Shown here: piece after piece, positions 45,752 through 58,400 of the stretch
How positions within the stretch are numbered: position 1 is the stretch's first letter
Layout: each line of letters opens with the position of its first letter
NCBI RefSeq assembly: GCF_000003195.3
Contig: NC_012871.2
Span: 64,037,802-64,101,801 of the forward strand
Direction of reading: 5' to 3'
Length of the DNA: 64,000 nt
Source of the DNA: Sorghum bicolor
Taxonomy: Eukaryota; Streptophyta; Magnoliopsida; Poales; Poaceae
The notes under the pieces: model-generated
The model's database searches: none
The model's input: only the letters and a program-made list of their open reading frames with translations
What the model was told of the DNA's origin: nothing
Position numbers and translations under genes: made by a program

Positions 45752-47395
45752 AAAAGCTAGCTCCAGTTTTTTTTCTCTCTTTTGTTCACGAGGAAATCCT
45801 GCAGAAACCTGGGCATGCAGTGCAGAAGCAGAAGCAGGCAGCAGCGTTGGTCCACAGGGGACCGTGTGCCTGCGCACGGCCGCGCGCGCCATGGAGATGG
45901 AATGGCCAGGAGCAGGACACAGCGCTGTCACTGTGGTGAGACCAGGCAGACCGGGGAAAGTGGGCGGTGGGTGCCCGGCCGGTGCCGCGACGACGACGAC
46001 TGTGCGCGTGGGGGCGGCGCAGCAGGCCAGCGGATGATGATGAAAGGCTTCAGATTTTCAGAAGTAGAAGAGCGCAGCAAAAGGCCACCCCCTCCCGTTG
46101 TTTGTTTCCTGCTTGTTCTCTAGCTCACCAGCCCCAGCAGCGAGCAGAGCAGCCCCTTCCAATTGCTGACTGACCATGCCTGCATGCCGATGCCGATGCC
46201 GGTGCCGGTGCTGGCTGCACCGCTACCTGCTGTGCCGTAACAAAACTGCTCACTCGTCTGCTGTGCTGTGCGCCTTTGCAAGTAGCGATCTGAGGAGCAC
46301 AAGAGCTTGCCCGCGCCTTCCATCCATCATATGCAGATGCATGGCCCTCAGCTTTTTTTTACCGTACCTAGCTGCTCAAAGTGATGATTACACGCTGTGT
46401 GGCAACTACAACTTAGCTCCTCCACTCTCATCTCCCTGCATCATCATCATCATGTTGCCCTCTGGCCTCCTCCTCTTCTTCTCTACTCCTATCTAAATTT
46501 ACAAAAATGAGTTGCCATTTACTATTAGGCCCACACAGTTGCGTGTGAAGAATGTACGGGCGCGTTTTTGGTTGGCTACCCAAACTTGCCACACCACGCC
46601 GCAGCTTCCGCAGCCAAGCTCCGGCATGCATTTGGTTCCCTTTCAAAACTTGCGGCATGCATAATGGCGCAGCCTAGCCATCGCATTCTAGTTCAACTTG
46701 TGCGCCAAGAGCTACCGCGATTGGAGTGGATCGCCGTAGTTTTGGCACGCGGCCACAACTCCACGGGTGCGAACCAAATGCGATGTGTGGAGTCGATATT
46801 TTAGGCTTTTTTTTTTGAAACATGCATGAGAGTTTGCCTCAACATACTCTTTGGTCTTGGTAGCCTAGTAGGTGTTGTAAGGGAATATTTTTCAACATTC
46901 ATTTCTAAGATACCTGCATAGTGCGCTAGCATAATCTCTACATAATATAAAAATACAACTCCTGCAAACCATCCATCCTTTCGTGCCTGAATTGAGATAC
47001 ATGTGGGTTGGATCGACGTGCATAACAAAAGGAAATGGAGTACGGAGTGTCTCAAGAAGCTCCTACCATGTGGTAAAATCCCTAGACACAACTTGTTGGG
47101 ACCATGATTACCCAAACTTCTGTGCACAGAAAGATAGGTTGTATACAGTATCAATCAAATATTAAAAAAAAGGCTATACGTAGAATATATCCCTATCAAC
47201 AAGTTGAGGGATGCAAATGTAAAATACGCAACGACTCACTCACCTCAAATCCTCATGCTGCCGTTTTTTTTGGCAATGTTTATTACCCCACGTAAACAGC
47301 ATTACTGCCTGCCAACAATAAATAACTGGGCCTAAATAATTCATGTTAAAGCCCAGCACTTACCATTAACAGCCCTCGTAATCCTCTTTCCGTTG

Positions 47396-47398
<3 letters not shown>
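45752..47398. other. Intergenic, upstream of the SMR gene
   Basis: A MITE-like stretch with GGTTGGCTACCCAAAC and GCGAACCAAATGCG ends lies at about 46560-46790. No gene is supported. Promoter elements of the SMR gene presumably lie in the right part. Confidence 0.35.

Positions 47399-47430
<32 letters not shown>
47399..47430 (+). repeat. (CT)16 microsatellite in the SMR leader or promoter
   Basis: Sixteen perfect CT dinucleotides lie about 220 bases upstream of the SMR start codon. A second, shorter CT tract follows at 47505-47522. TATTTAAC at 47458-47465 between them is the best TATA-like candidate. Confidence 0.85.
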
Positions 47431-47435
<5 letters not shown>

Positions 47436-47651
47436 GAAGAAGATAGAAGAGCACCGCTATTTAACAAGCTTCGCGTTACCGCCGCCCCAACCTTATTCTC
47501 TCTCAGTCTCTCTCTCTCTCTCCCTTCCTCTCCTTCTACCTCTTCCTCTCTACCCGCCTTGTGCAATTGCACCCCCTCCAGGCCTCCACCAACAACGAGG
47601 AGAATTCGACCCCAATTTCACAGCGCCGTCGAGCAAGTCCGTCGGTCCGCA

Positions 47652-48035
47652 ATGGCGTCGCCCGGCGACGAGGGTCTCCCGGCGCTGCCTCCCATCAAGA
47701 CGACAACGACACCGCTGCCGCCCCCGCCGCCGTCGTCCGCCACGGTCTCGGCCTCGGCCTCGGCCTCGACCTCTCCGTCGGCGGTGGACAGCGCGACGAA
47801 GGCCGCGGAGGAGGAGGATCACGAGCCGTCGACGCCGACGTCGGAGGGGAGCAGGCTGCGGACGCCCGCCGAGTGCCCGCCGGCCCCGCGCAAGCCGCCG
47901 GCGCCGCGGCTGCCCGTGAAGCGGAAGCCGCCGCTGCCCTCGCCCGCGCCGGCGCGAGTGTTCGTCGCCGTCCCGCGCGACCTCTCCACTGTCTTCCGGG
48001 CGCTGCCTCCCAAGAAGCGGATCCGGGTGTCGTGA
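47652..48035 (+). CDS. SMR: SIAMESE-related (SMR) cyclin-dependent kinase inhibitor
   Basis: This is a single-exon gene of 127 residues, within the usual SMR size. The ATG at 47652 (MASPGDEGLPALPP) is preferred over an in-frame ATG 93 bases upstream, because the upstream peptide is unlike the family and lies in the CT-rich leader. A Pro/Ser/Thr-rich N-terminal half leads into TPTSEGSRLRTP (about residues 57-68) and CPPAPRKP (about 71-78), the hallmark SIM/SMR core. Basic stretches VKRKPP and PKKRIRV could act in nuclear targeting. SMR proteins bind CDK-cyclin complexes and restrain mitosis, often promoting endoreduplication or stress-induced arrest. The role is inferred from the family. The member within the family cannot be fixed. 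Confidence 0.88.
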   Translation: MASPGDEGLPALPPIKTTTTPLPPPPPSSATVSASASASTSPSAVDSATKAAEEEDHEPSTPTSEGSRLRTPAECPPAPRKPPAPRLPVKRKPPLPSPAPARVFVAVPRDLSTVFRALPPKKRIRVS

Positions 48036-48300
48036 TGCTGCGATTTGCTGGCCGTGATTTACCACCGGCGGCTTCCCAGGCTTGGTCAATTTCTTCTCGG
48101 AGAATTCTTCTGAGTTCTTGGCTTCATCTTCTTCCCCCTCCTCTTCTCGTTTCTTTTCTCCTTTGGGTTACTGCTACCCACGGGCCACGGCCATAGTATA
48201 ATTAAATTATAAGTTTCGCTTGCTGCCGAATCTGTAAAATTGTTTGGGAATTCAGCCATTAATTGTAGATCATAATTCAGTGGATATATATATGAAGCAG
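48036..48300 (+). other. Likely 3' untranslated region of the SMR gene
   Basis: The CT-rich then AT-rich sequence after the stop is consistent with a 3' UTR. The poly(A) site is not determined. Confidence 0.35.
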
Positions 48301-49236
48301 CGCACATGAAGCCATCAGCACGGTGACAAAAAATGCAAATTTGGGTTGGGTAGATCCACCATTTCTTACAACAAGACATCCGAGTCCGAGAATTGTTAAT
48401 TGTGAGATAATCATCCTGTGACCAGTTTGAATTTTTTCGAACTTACTTTACTGAATGCTCTCGGCAGTGGACGGATTAGATACCCTGCCCATCAAATCAA
48501 TTCGGCAAAAGAAAATGGCTCTGATGGTGAGTGTACTTTTGGTTGTGTTTGTCCGAACGCAAGAGAGAGAACAGACAGAGCGAATCTTCCATTGATCATC
48601 AGGACACGACATTATTTTTTTTCCATTTCAATTTTCATCAATCTTTGCACGGTAAAAGCCTCTCTGAAGGCCTAATTTCTCAATTGGTCTCTCTACTCTC
48701 TGTCTATAAGCGCCAAAACTAACTGTTCGTTTGAGCTCTTTCCATGCACAAACTCAGGCACTGAGCTCAAGCTTTGTCTTTTTACTACTCCTAGTACCCT
48801 GTAAGTACAGTGGTATGAACTATCGTTTCAAGAACATGCAGCTGAGATATGACTGGAAAATCTGAGAAGAATCCAAGCTCTCACAAGTTTCAAGAACATG
48901 CAGATGCAGCTGATGGATCATGGCAGGGGAAAATGCCAGGCAACAAATTTTCCTCTCAGGGCCTTTTGTCTTGTGCTACATTGGTCACAATCCACATCTA
49001 CCAGAGCTCACAAGTAGTAGTACAGTTCACAGTTCAGGCATATATACACATTGCCTGGCAGCAGCACACACTCAGTTCAGGTAGCAACGTCCAAGTGTCC
49101 TGTATATCCTGATGAAAACTGTGAATTCCCATATGGATTTAGCTGGTAAAATCCAAGCCAAGCCAAGCCAAGCCACAGAGATGGTTCTAAACCACATTGG
49201 TGATCCCAACCATTTGCATATGTTACCTGCAGTGCA

Positions 49237-49237
<1 letters not shown>
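48301..49237. other. Intergenic, no gene supported
   Basis: Only short unsupported frames are seen, plus an AAGCC tandem repeat at about 49150-49172. Confidence 0.3.

Positions 49238-49297
<60 letters not shown>
49238..49297. repeat. (ACT)20 microsatellite
   Basis: Twenty uninterrupted ACT trinucleotides. Open frames across it encode poly-Thr or poly-Leu and are not genes. Confidence 0.98.
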
Positions 49298-49688
49298 GTT
49301 TCTCAGGAACAAAGCTCTTGCTGTTACTACAGGAAAGTTCAGTTCACCCAGCCAGCATGGCTTTGTGTCTCTAGAAGAAGATGATGAGAAAAGGCTGCCA
49401 TGATGCCCTGAGGCTGAGGATTCGGGGGAGTTGTGAGAGGGAGCTGAAAAGGCTCCCTCACATCACATGGGTTGTTACTTGCAGTTACGGTCAGTGCTGT
49501 TGCCTCAGGAACAGAACAGGTCTCGCCCGGGCACTTTTGTCTCAGGATGACGCGAGGGATCAGGGCTTGGAAAACCGTTCTATCTGTTACTCCTCCTGCA
49601 CTTCTGCATCTTCAGTTTTTGTTTTTCACCTGCGGTAGAACCTGCTGCTGTGGTCAGCACAAGGAATGTCTCCGAATAAACCTACTAG
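49298..49688. other. Intergenic, no gene supported
   Basis: Open frames on the plus strand lack any motif. Confidence 0.3.
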
Positions 49689-49931
49689 GGCCTTGTTTAG
49701 TTCCCGAAAAATTTTGCAAAATTTTTCAGATTCCCCGTCACATCGAATCTTTAGACGTATGCATGGAGTATTAAATATAGATGAAAATAAAAACTAATTG
49801 CACAGTTTGGTTGAAATTGACGAGACGAATCTTTTAAGCCTAGTTAGTCTATAATTGGATAATATTTGTCAAATACAAACGAAAGTGCTACTATTCCTAT
49901 TTTGCAAAAAATTTTGGAAGTAAACAAGGCG
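49689..49931. mobile_element. GTTTAG-family MITE with TAG duplication
   Basis: It begins GGCCTTGTTTAGTTCCCG and ends GTAAACAAGGCG, with TAG at 49686-49688 and 49932-49934. It is very similar to the copy at 42031-42270, in the same orientation. Confidence 0.88.
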
Positions 49932-49962
49932 TAGCCTCTCTCTCTCTTTTTTTTATTTCTGG

Positions 49963-50204
49963 GGCCTTGTTTAGTTCCGAAAACTGAAAAGTTTTCAGAA
50001 CTGTAGCACTTTCGTTTTTATTTGACAAACATTATCCAATTATGGAGTAACTAGGTTTAAAAGATTCATCTCGTGATTTACAGATAAACTGTGCAATTAG
50101 TTTTTATTTTCATCTATATTTAATACTTCATGCATGTGCCGTAAGATTCGATGTGACGGAGAATCTTAAAAAGATTTTGGTTTTTGGGTGAACTAAACAA
50201 GGCC
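49963..50204. mobile_element. GTTTAG-family MITE, opposite orientation
   Basis: It begins GGCCTTGTTTAGTTCCGAAA and ends GTGAACTAAACAAGGCC. It lies 31 bases from the previous copy in inverted orientation, as judged by the internal CGTCTCG-type block. Confidence 0.88.
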
Positions 50205-52062
50205 CGGCTGTAAAAATTTGTCCCGGCGAGAAGCTGAAACTAACCCCGAGAAAGATACCATTTTTTCCTGATGTGATTGATGTTTATTTTGGACACATGA
50301 CTCTGTCACTAGAATGTGGGCCCAGACTAGCAAATGGCAAAAATGATAGGGTGCACTACCTGCTATTGCTAGTGTGCATTTTTTTTTTTTGCCCTTCAGC
50401 TTCACCCTGCTCGAATGAAAACTGTAGATGATGGCAACACGTTGAGTACAGAAATTCAGTGTGCACACCTGGATTTTAAACAGAGGTGAATCGTAAAAGA
50501 GGATGCCAAGTCAAGCGGGCAAGCACGTACGTACCTACGCATGCAAGTAAATCACCTAGGATTCTTTCGACTGCGGACCGCGGTAACAACGGGTATGTGC
50601 GTGTACTGGCAGCGAGGTAAATATGCGAAGGACTCATCTGCCTTTTTTCCACGCCCCATTGATTTACCCAAGTAATGCTTGCTCCCGTTTTCTCGCCAAT
50701 TACATTCCCTGCGATTTTTTAAATTCCGTTTCGTGCTGTGCATGATGTCAGTGTGTAGCAGCTGCAGGGCCATGAAGATGTTGCGTAGTGCTGGACTGCT
50801 GGGTGGAAGAATTCATTGACCCTCTCTCACAACATTGTTGGCAAGCTCAAGGACCTTATTAGTTCATCATCGCAGCATTTGAAACTTTCTCGTAAGCGTT
50901 TAGAAACGGATTTCGAGCACTTGTGATACATGTAAAGAAAATGACCGTCAACTCGTGGTACATGTAAAAAAAATACTGTCAAATACCATATGAAAGCATG
51001 GAATTCTGTTCAAATCATTCTAATTTCGGTCCCGGCAGAAATGTGCGCTCTCTGTCAGTCCTTCCACCTGCAACATCTCCACTCGTCCAATAATACTCTC
51101 GCTCGCTCCATTATTAGACAACTCCCTCCCACCAAAATTGTTTTTCGAAATTACAAAAGCTACAGCCAAAAAAATGGCATGACAAATCATAAATCAAAAC
51201 TGCTGTAACAGTGCGTGGCAATCATTACCGGAATAGAAACAATCTCACCTTCTTTTGTCGGAATCCGGATCACTCTGTCTCTCGCTGAGAGCTGCAGTTG
51301 CTGGCTGCCGTTTTCGGGTCGACATGCATTTGCTTCAATTCGCAGTCTGTTGTCATTTCAAAAAAGAAAACAAAAAGAGAGAAGAGAGAGTGAGAGCCGA
51401 TGGAACACCAGTTAATTTGGATGCTCGTGTATGTACGATTTGCCTGCCCTTTCTTCGGGCAGCAATTGCAGCAGTAAAGCGTGAAGGCACAAGACAGGCA
51501 GCTGCACGTACAGTAGCTCCACATGACTGTCCACCCAAACAAAAAAGATTTGGGCTGCTAATTCGCGGATCCAAATGTATGGCCGCCCCTTTTAACCCAC
51601 CAGCCACACCAACCAGTCCTCCTCTGCGCTGCAACAGTACGGTTTGCTGCATTGGCCGCTAGGAAATACTACTGTAACCCACCAGCTGCTTTATTGCCGG
51701 TCCAAAAAACACAAGCTTTGTTAATGTTCACTAACCACTTCCCCTGGCTCTTGCTAGTCCTAGTTGCTAGGACACAAAACCAGTAGCTACTAGGTAGCCA
51801 AGGTACACCGTGGAAATTTTGCCCAAGGTACAATTTTGCGCGCAAGGTACTGTGTACCTTGGCTAGCAGCTTCAAAGTACGGTGAAGTTTATAAATTCAG
51901 TCTTTTTTACACCCAACATATATATCTTGTCCATTCTGTTATCTAACATAACAAGTGCAGCAAAAAAAAAAAGGATTGGGTAGCAGTAGCTAGTATCAGA
52001 GGATTTGAGGTAAAAAGTTCAAACTTATTCTGACGAAACTGTACATGCTTCTTCCAAGCTGA
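50205..52062. other. Intergenic, no gene supported
   Basis: Open frames at 50193-50468, 51255-51662 and nearby overlap on both strands and have no recognisable motif. Confidence 0.3.
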
Positions 52063-52305
52063 GGCCTTGTTTAGTTCCGAAAAGTTTTCGCATTTTGGTA
52101 CTGTAGCACTTTCGTTTGTTTGTGACAAATATTGTCCAATTATGGACTAACTAGGATCAAAAGATTCGTCTCGCGATTTACAGGTAAACTGTGCAATTAG
52201 TTTTTATTTTCGTCTATATTTAATGTTTCATGCATGTGTTGAAAGATTCGATGTGACAGGGAATCTTGAAAACTTTTTGGTTTTCGGGGTGAACTAAACA
52301 AGGCC
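52063..52305. mobile_element. GTTTAG-family MITE with TGA duplication
   Basis: It begins GGCCTTGTTTAGTTCCGAAA and ends GTGAACTAAACAAGGCC, with TGA at 52060-52062 and 52306-52308. It is nearly full length and close to the copy at 49963. Confidence 0.9.
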
Positions 52306-52308
52306 TGA

Positions 52309-52714
52309 GAAGAAGTTTTGTATATGCGTGATGTGTACTGACGCATAATTTTATTGTCTCATCAGCTGCAGTGCCAAAAGGGCTCTCTCCAAGTGGCGCG
52401 CAGCACTAGCGGCTAATGAGCTGCGAGCCTGCGAGGAGTAGTGCGTGTGTGCTTACCTACAGGTCCGGACGAGTGCAGCGGACACCAGCAAGATCCAGCA
52501 GGCAGCAGCCATCGCTCTCAGTCTCAGGGCCCCTCTCGTCAGGCTTCCTTTCCTTTCTTCAGAGAACCTGATGCTGCGTGTTCAGTCGTCAGCCGCTACG
52601 ACAGATTGAAACAAACGACTGACCTGATTTCCCGTCTTTGTGATCTTGTGACGATAATCAGAAGGAAGTTTTTTTTTATAACATCCTTATTATTATTGAC
52701 TTATCGTCACTGTA
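52309..52714. other. Intergenic, nothing recognised
   Basis: No gene or element boundary can be supported. Confidence 0.3.
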
Positions 52715-52722
52715 TGAGTGTT

Positions 52723-52887
52723 CAGGGGCGAAGCTAGCTGTTACTTAGGGGTTGCAAATGCACCCCCAAAAATTGTAGAAACAGTGATTAGGTCCAAAAT
52801 TTCACCATATATGCACCCCTATGAAAGATATCTATGCACCCACAAGCTAAGTGCACCCCCCTCTAATTTGCTCTAGCTTCGCCACTG
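52723..52887. mobile_element. hAT-type MITE with 8-bp duplication
   Basis: This 165-bp element has ends CAGGGGCGAAGCTAG and the complement of CAGTGGCGAAGCTAG. A perfect TGAGTGTT duplication lies at 52715-52722 and 52888-52895. The interior has several TGCACCCC motifs. Confidence 0.9.
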
Positions 52888-52895
52888 TGAGTGTT

Positions 52896-55469
52896 TCTGG
52901 TTATGAATAGTAACGGTGTGTGTTCGATCTCATCAGGAAATGTAAAGCTAGCACACAGAGACGACGACGATGATGGTCAAGTAGTACATTAGTACATTAC
53001 ATCATCGCCAGGGACCGCTGGTCGACCGGCGGATTGGATCGATTTTTCAGAGGTAACGAGAACGCATGATGATGACGAGGAGCTAGTAGTGCCGTGCGAG
53101 CCTTGGCATGCAAGCAACGTGATGGATGCTCTGGAGATGCTGCTGCTCCAGCTCTCTTTAGGCTAATCTAGCTTTTGACCGGCCGCTAACGAATCGAAGC
53201 CTGGCTGGCTTTTGTCCGCAACAAGGAAGAGGCTTAGGATGCCGACGTGACGTACGGGTTGCCATGCCCATGCATCTCGGCGGCCCAGCCCCAGCTGGAT
53301 GGATAGATCAGGGAGAGGGATCGAATGCATTCCCGAAGACGATTGTTCTGCATGCATGCTTTGCTTTTGTGCATGCATAGGGCGTCCATCCCCAACCCCA
53401 ATCCTACGGCGCCGCTGGCGCTGGGTCCCTGTTGTCGTGGTCGACTGTGTCGACCGAGCCATGCATCCAATGCAAAGCCGCCGGCCGCCCAGAAGCACCG
53501 GGATGATGATCCATGCATGTTTCCCTTCACCGGCTGATGCTGTACTAGCTAGCTGATGTCTAGCTAATTTTTTTAAAAGCTCTTGTGACATCGTGCGGCT
53601 CGCTCGTGTCCATGATCGTCGATGCACGGCCGCGCGGGAGTGGGGCGAAGAGCCAGCGAATCACAGGCGGTGGATGGAGTGACCGTGCAATGCCCGCGCG
53701 GGTCTAGTCGTCGGCGACGGCAAGAGGGAAAAAAAAAAGAAGGGGGCCGGGGCCGTTGATTTTCTGCCCTCGCGCACGCACCCGGCCGGCCGCCGACTTC
53801 AATATACACACTACAGCTACAGGGGCTACAGCATGCAGCGCGATCGTCGCGCCCGGGTTCCGGTCCTCTCGTGTGAGTGCACGGTGAATCACCCGCGCGC
53901 GTATCTGATCTGTGTCGCACGTGTGCCATGCTTTAATCTGTCTGTCTGTCTGTCTGTCTGGCGGACCGACAACGTGACACGGCCCGTGGGCGACCCAGAC
54001 CCACCAGAAAAAAGCTAGAAAACGGCCGGGCCGGCCGGGGGATCGTCGATCGGGAGAGTGAAGAATTGAAGACGATCGTCGACCGACAGCTGCTTGCTTG
54101 GCTTGCGCAAATTAAAGGACGACGAGCACGATCCAGCGATGGAGATCGATCGAGACAGCTGCCACATACGGCGAGACAATTGCACTCGCCGTGTCATGCA
54201 TTGTCATCTCATCTGCCGCGCGCAGCAGACGCGCACGGTTATTAGCTAGCAGCTAGGTGTCCAAGCAGGCCGCGCGCCGGCCCGCCAGCGCGTACGTGTA
54301 ATGAGCAATGAAACGTTCCGTGGAACGACCGACGATTTGGAACGCAACGGATCGTCGTGTAAACCGTGCTGTCACCGACCGAAGATCGATCGATGAGTGT
54401 CGGCATTGCATGCACATGCATGGAACGTACCGGATGATCGAGCACCACATAAGCCGGCGGCCTCTCGTGTGATCCCCGCGCGGTACAGTACTGTTAATAA
54501 GGACCTCTATGGAAAACGGTGTATGCAAACAAGGCATGCGCCTGTCTTTCGGGCCGGAGAAGAGGAACGCCTCACGTGCTGCTGCCATTTGGATTGGATA
54601 TATTCTGGCGTGTCGACGACGACGGCCGGGTGACCCGTACGGCGAGGCAGCCGTGACGAGTACGCATTCCATCTGATCTCGATAAACAAGGGCTTTATTA
54701 GAAAAAGAAGGTCGTATTCCGCATCATTACGACGGGCAAATCGCGTATATGCTACCACCTCTCACGCCGGTGTGATATGATTGTCACGCGCGCGCAGCAG
54801 CTACTCTACTCATCGATCAGCCGGCTCAATCATTTCTTCCAGGTCTTAGATCTAGATTTCTACTAGTAGAAAGACGACTAGATAAACTACACAGGTCGAC
54901 CACAGAGACCCAGAGTCTAATAAATAATAAATAAAATGTATAATTGAGCAACTGACGGGACTCTATTTTTTCAGCTCTGGGCACCAGCACTGCTCTAAAA
55001 GTGCAGCTACTTCACACGCAGTCATTGCAGTGCTTCCTTCAGACTAGCTGAGCAGTGAGCACAGTGCCACAGTCCTAGTGGCCACCGGGACAGGAGGGGC
55101 ATAGCATCCGCCATCAATTCAGATTTCAGAGTGTTAGCAGGCAGCTCACATATGCAGTGACTGTTGTGCCTTTTTCCCCTGATGTGGCAAACAGTGGGCT
55201 TCCAGGTCTGCTAGATCTACCATCAGTCCACTCCAATAACATTGGCATCACAAGGGCAAATGAAACATCGCAGATGCGTCGCGCATGCTTCACTCTGCAT
55301 GCAAAACAAAGAGAATGGTTTCATTTCAGCGCCAGAATTTGATCCCAAATGACCTGCTACTGCCTAACCATCACCAGTCCACGCCGAGGCAAGCATCAGA
55401 ACCTTGACATATGTTTCATTTCAGGCTCAGTTCACCATACAACATAGGCATAATAAGCCTAATAACCAG
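52896..55469. other. Intergenic, CATGCATG-rich, no gene supported
   Basis: There are many ATGCATGC and GATCGATC palindromes and a (TGTC)n repeat at 53937-53960. Long overlapping frames at 53163-53930 and 54242-54760 are on both strands and carry no motif. The right end probably includes the 3' UTR of the hAT-derived gene. Confidence 0.35.
53937..53960. repeat. (TGTC)n microsatellite
   Basis: About six tetranucleotide copies. Confidence 0.9.
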
Positions 55470-58400
55470 TCAAGTTTCGCAATCTTGCGTGACATACAGG
55501 TAGGGGTCCTGATCTGGCTGTGGGCAGTACAAATCATCTGCAGCTGGCCATGACAGTGCCGCCATTGGGGCTTCCTCGCCGTCATCAACAGCAACGAACT
55601 CTTCGTCGTCATCCGAAGTTGGTTCGGCAAATGGCGCGTCTAGGCTCTCCCAGTTCAGGTCATCTCTGCAGAGAAGGCTAGGTTCTTCACTGACCCATTC
55701 ATCCAAGACATCGATGTTGTCAAGGCTGATAGGATCTATGGCATCCTTAAGCTTACGCTGGTTCCTGCATGACAGCACTGAACTGTAAGTAGCAAGTCAG
55801 GATGGTACATATATGACATGGTTCCAGTCTTTGTACCTTTCTCGGAGCTTCAAGTTGTACCTAACAAAGACAACATCGCTTAACCTTGAACGCTCAAGCC
55901 TGCTTAGCTTCCTGGAATGGAGATCTTTGAATGCATCCCAGTTCCTTTCGCACCCTGTTGCGCTGCAACATTGGCTGAGGACTCGGATTGCAAGCCTTTG
56001 AAGTTCTATAGTTCCATTACCAAAGTTGTCCCACCATGCAACTAAGAATAAACAATTATGTGGAAACGTGAGATTAATGTATCCAGGCAAAGACAATTCC
56101 ATGGAAAATGGATCTTTTTCCAGTTTTATTTAGGAAAGAGTAAACTTAACCAACACACCAATATTTGGCCTAATAATAGTCACAAACCAATGGAATACTT
56201 TCTGTTGCTATTTCACAAACCCAACAATACCTGGGGCCATGGAGAGATGGTGGTCCACGGTCCACCCAAAAACTCCTTGGCCCAAAGCCCAGGTATGGGA
56301 AAAAAGAACTCATGTGAGGTGGGAAATCTGGTATTGTAATCTTCTTCCAACTACTGTAGCCATGTAAGCTTCTTTTAAATCAAATTTCATACTAAACTGT
56401 TGATTTTAAGATGTTTGCAAGACACCTTTTTAACCTATCTTACTTAACGTGCTTTTAGTAATAAATTCTGTACTCCTATTGTATATTGGCACGTTACAAT
56501 TTGCAGTACTTAAACAATTTACATCAAGTCATACCCAAAATCCTACATACGCCACTAATCTGGCTTTCTTCCCATAATAAAACTGCAAATTTTGCCACTT
56601 GCTTTTTCCTATCCACCTGGATCAGCGGGAGGAAAAAGAAAACGGAACATATTTCCGCTTGCCACCTCAACTGGGTCCAGGAGAACTCTTCATTGTTATC
56701 CTCATCATCATATACTAGATTATTTTCTCACAAAATTTTAAAAAACAATTATGTTAATGCAGCATACACCCTGCTTGGCAGCCAAAATGGGTTGCCTTTT
56801 GGTGTCCCTATGACATGTGGTACCAGGTAGACATGAAATGGAGTGAAGCAAAATGTTGTAGTTCTGTGAGGAAGCCTCAATTATTGATGGGTTTGTGACT
56901 AATGGTATCTTTATGTAATTCACTTTGTACAAAAGTTCAAAACGAATCTAACATAGAAGTCATTCTTACCTGGATTAAGTTTCTCTCTTTGACGAATTGC
57001 AATTGGAAGGCCAAAGTCACCAGTTGATTTCTTATACTCTTCAAGCTGAAGAAATATCTTATCTTGGACATCGTCATCAGGGACCAAACTAGTGATTGTC
57101 TTAATAAGGCCCCTAAATGCATAGCTTTGCATCTTAAAAGAGGGGCTAAAGTAAATACAAGGATTGAAAAAGCATCCTGCTGCATGCAATGGACTATGGA
57201 GCTGCTTCTCCATCCTCGCATCAATTACTCGCACGTATGGTCCATACACACAGGCCTTGTGCATCATTCTTGCCCTTATCGACTCCTTTGCCTTTTCCAT
57301 TGCATCATAAATATAGCCCATGGAAGGTTTTTCATTACTATCCACCAAGCGCAGAACGCGCAACAGGGGCTCAGTGACCTTAACAACATGTTTGCTCTTG
57401 GCCCAGAAGTCAACATCTTTCATAATAATAGTTGTGACATCTTTTCCAACACCACCTTTAGCATATGTTGATTTCACCCATTTGTTGCTGGTAACCATTT
57501 GGCGGAGCTCTTTCTCAAATTTAACAATGCTTTGGAGACTAAGAAAATGAGTAGCAAATCTCGAGATGCCAGGACGACACAGATCTCTACCATTTGTGAA
57601 CTCTTTCCTCATTAAAGACAAAACCCAAGCATGATTATATACAAACTTTGTTATCTTTCTGGCTTTACCTAAAGTTTCATTGATCATAGGAAAATATCTA
57701 GGATCAGCGAAATTCTCCAACATCAAGTCAATGCAACGCGCTGCACATGGAGACCAAACAAAAGTGCCATATCTTTCTTCCAGAACCTTAACAGCAGACT
57801 TATATCTTGCATCTATGTCAGTGATAAATTGAACAATGTTTTGTGGCCCAACTTCTCTAATAACTTGATCAAATATCTCAAGTAAATCAAATTTCTCTGT
57901 CGAAGTATCTACTGACTTTAAAAACATAGTACCTCGTGGGCAGTATACAAGAAAATTGATTATAGAACCCTCTCCATAGTCCTTTTGTCTGTCAGCAATA
58001 ATTGAGCAACCATGTAAACTCCATTCTTTCTTTAGATCATCCAGATATTCATGAATGCCTTCAGCAATTTGTTTCAATAATGGATTGCGTAAGTCATGAT
58101 AAGATGGTCCCTTGAAGCCCAGTCCAGCAGATACTATTGCATCTAGCATAGGCTGATAGAAAGGAGAATTCGCTGCACTAAAGGGTACATCTGCATCATA
58201 CCACCATCTAGCCATAGCAATTATTGCTTCATGTAACAGATCATTTGGAGCTTCTGTACCATCTACACCATGTTGAACCATGTCTTCTGAAGTCATAAAT
58301 GCAACACTGCTTGGCTCTGAACCTGTGGTAGCTTGGGGAGGAAAGTATCCTGTTCTTCGCTTCCTTGATGGTCTGAATAGGCTTTCAGAGCCTCCCTCAG

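Noticed and set aside
47434..48196. Alternative long frames over the SMR gene on both strands (up to 211 codons)
   Set aside because: They are shadows of the SMR coding sequence. Only the frame starting at 47652 carries the SIM/SMR core.
49112..49403. Poly-Thr and poly-Leu open frames
   Set aside because: They are translations of the (ACT)20 microsatellite.
53163..53929. Open frames of 118-154 codons
   Set aside because: They overlap on both strands, have low-complexity composition and show no family motif.
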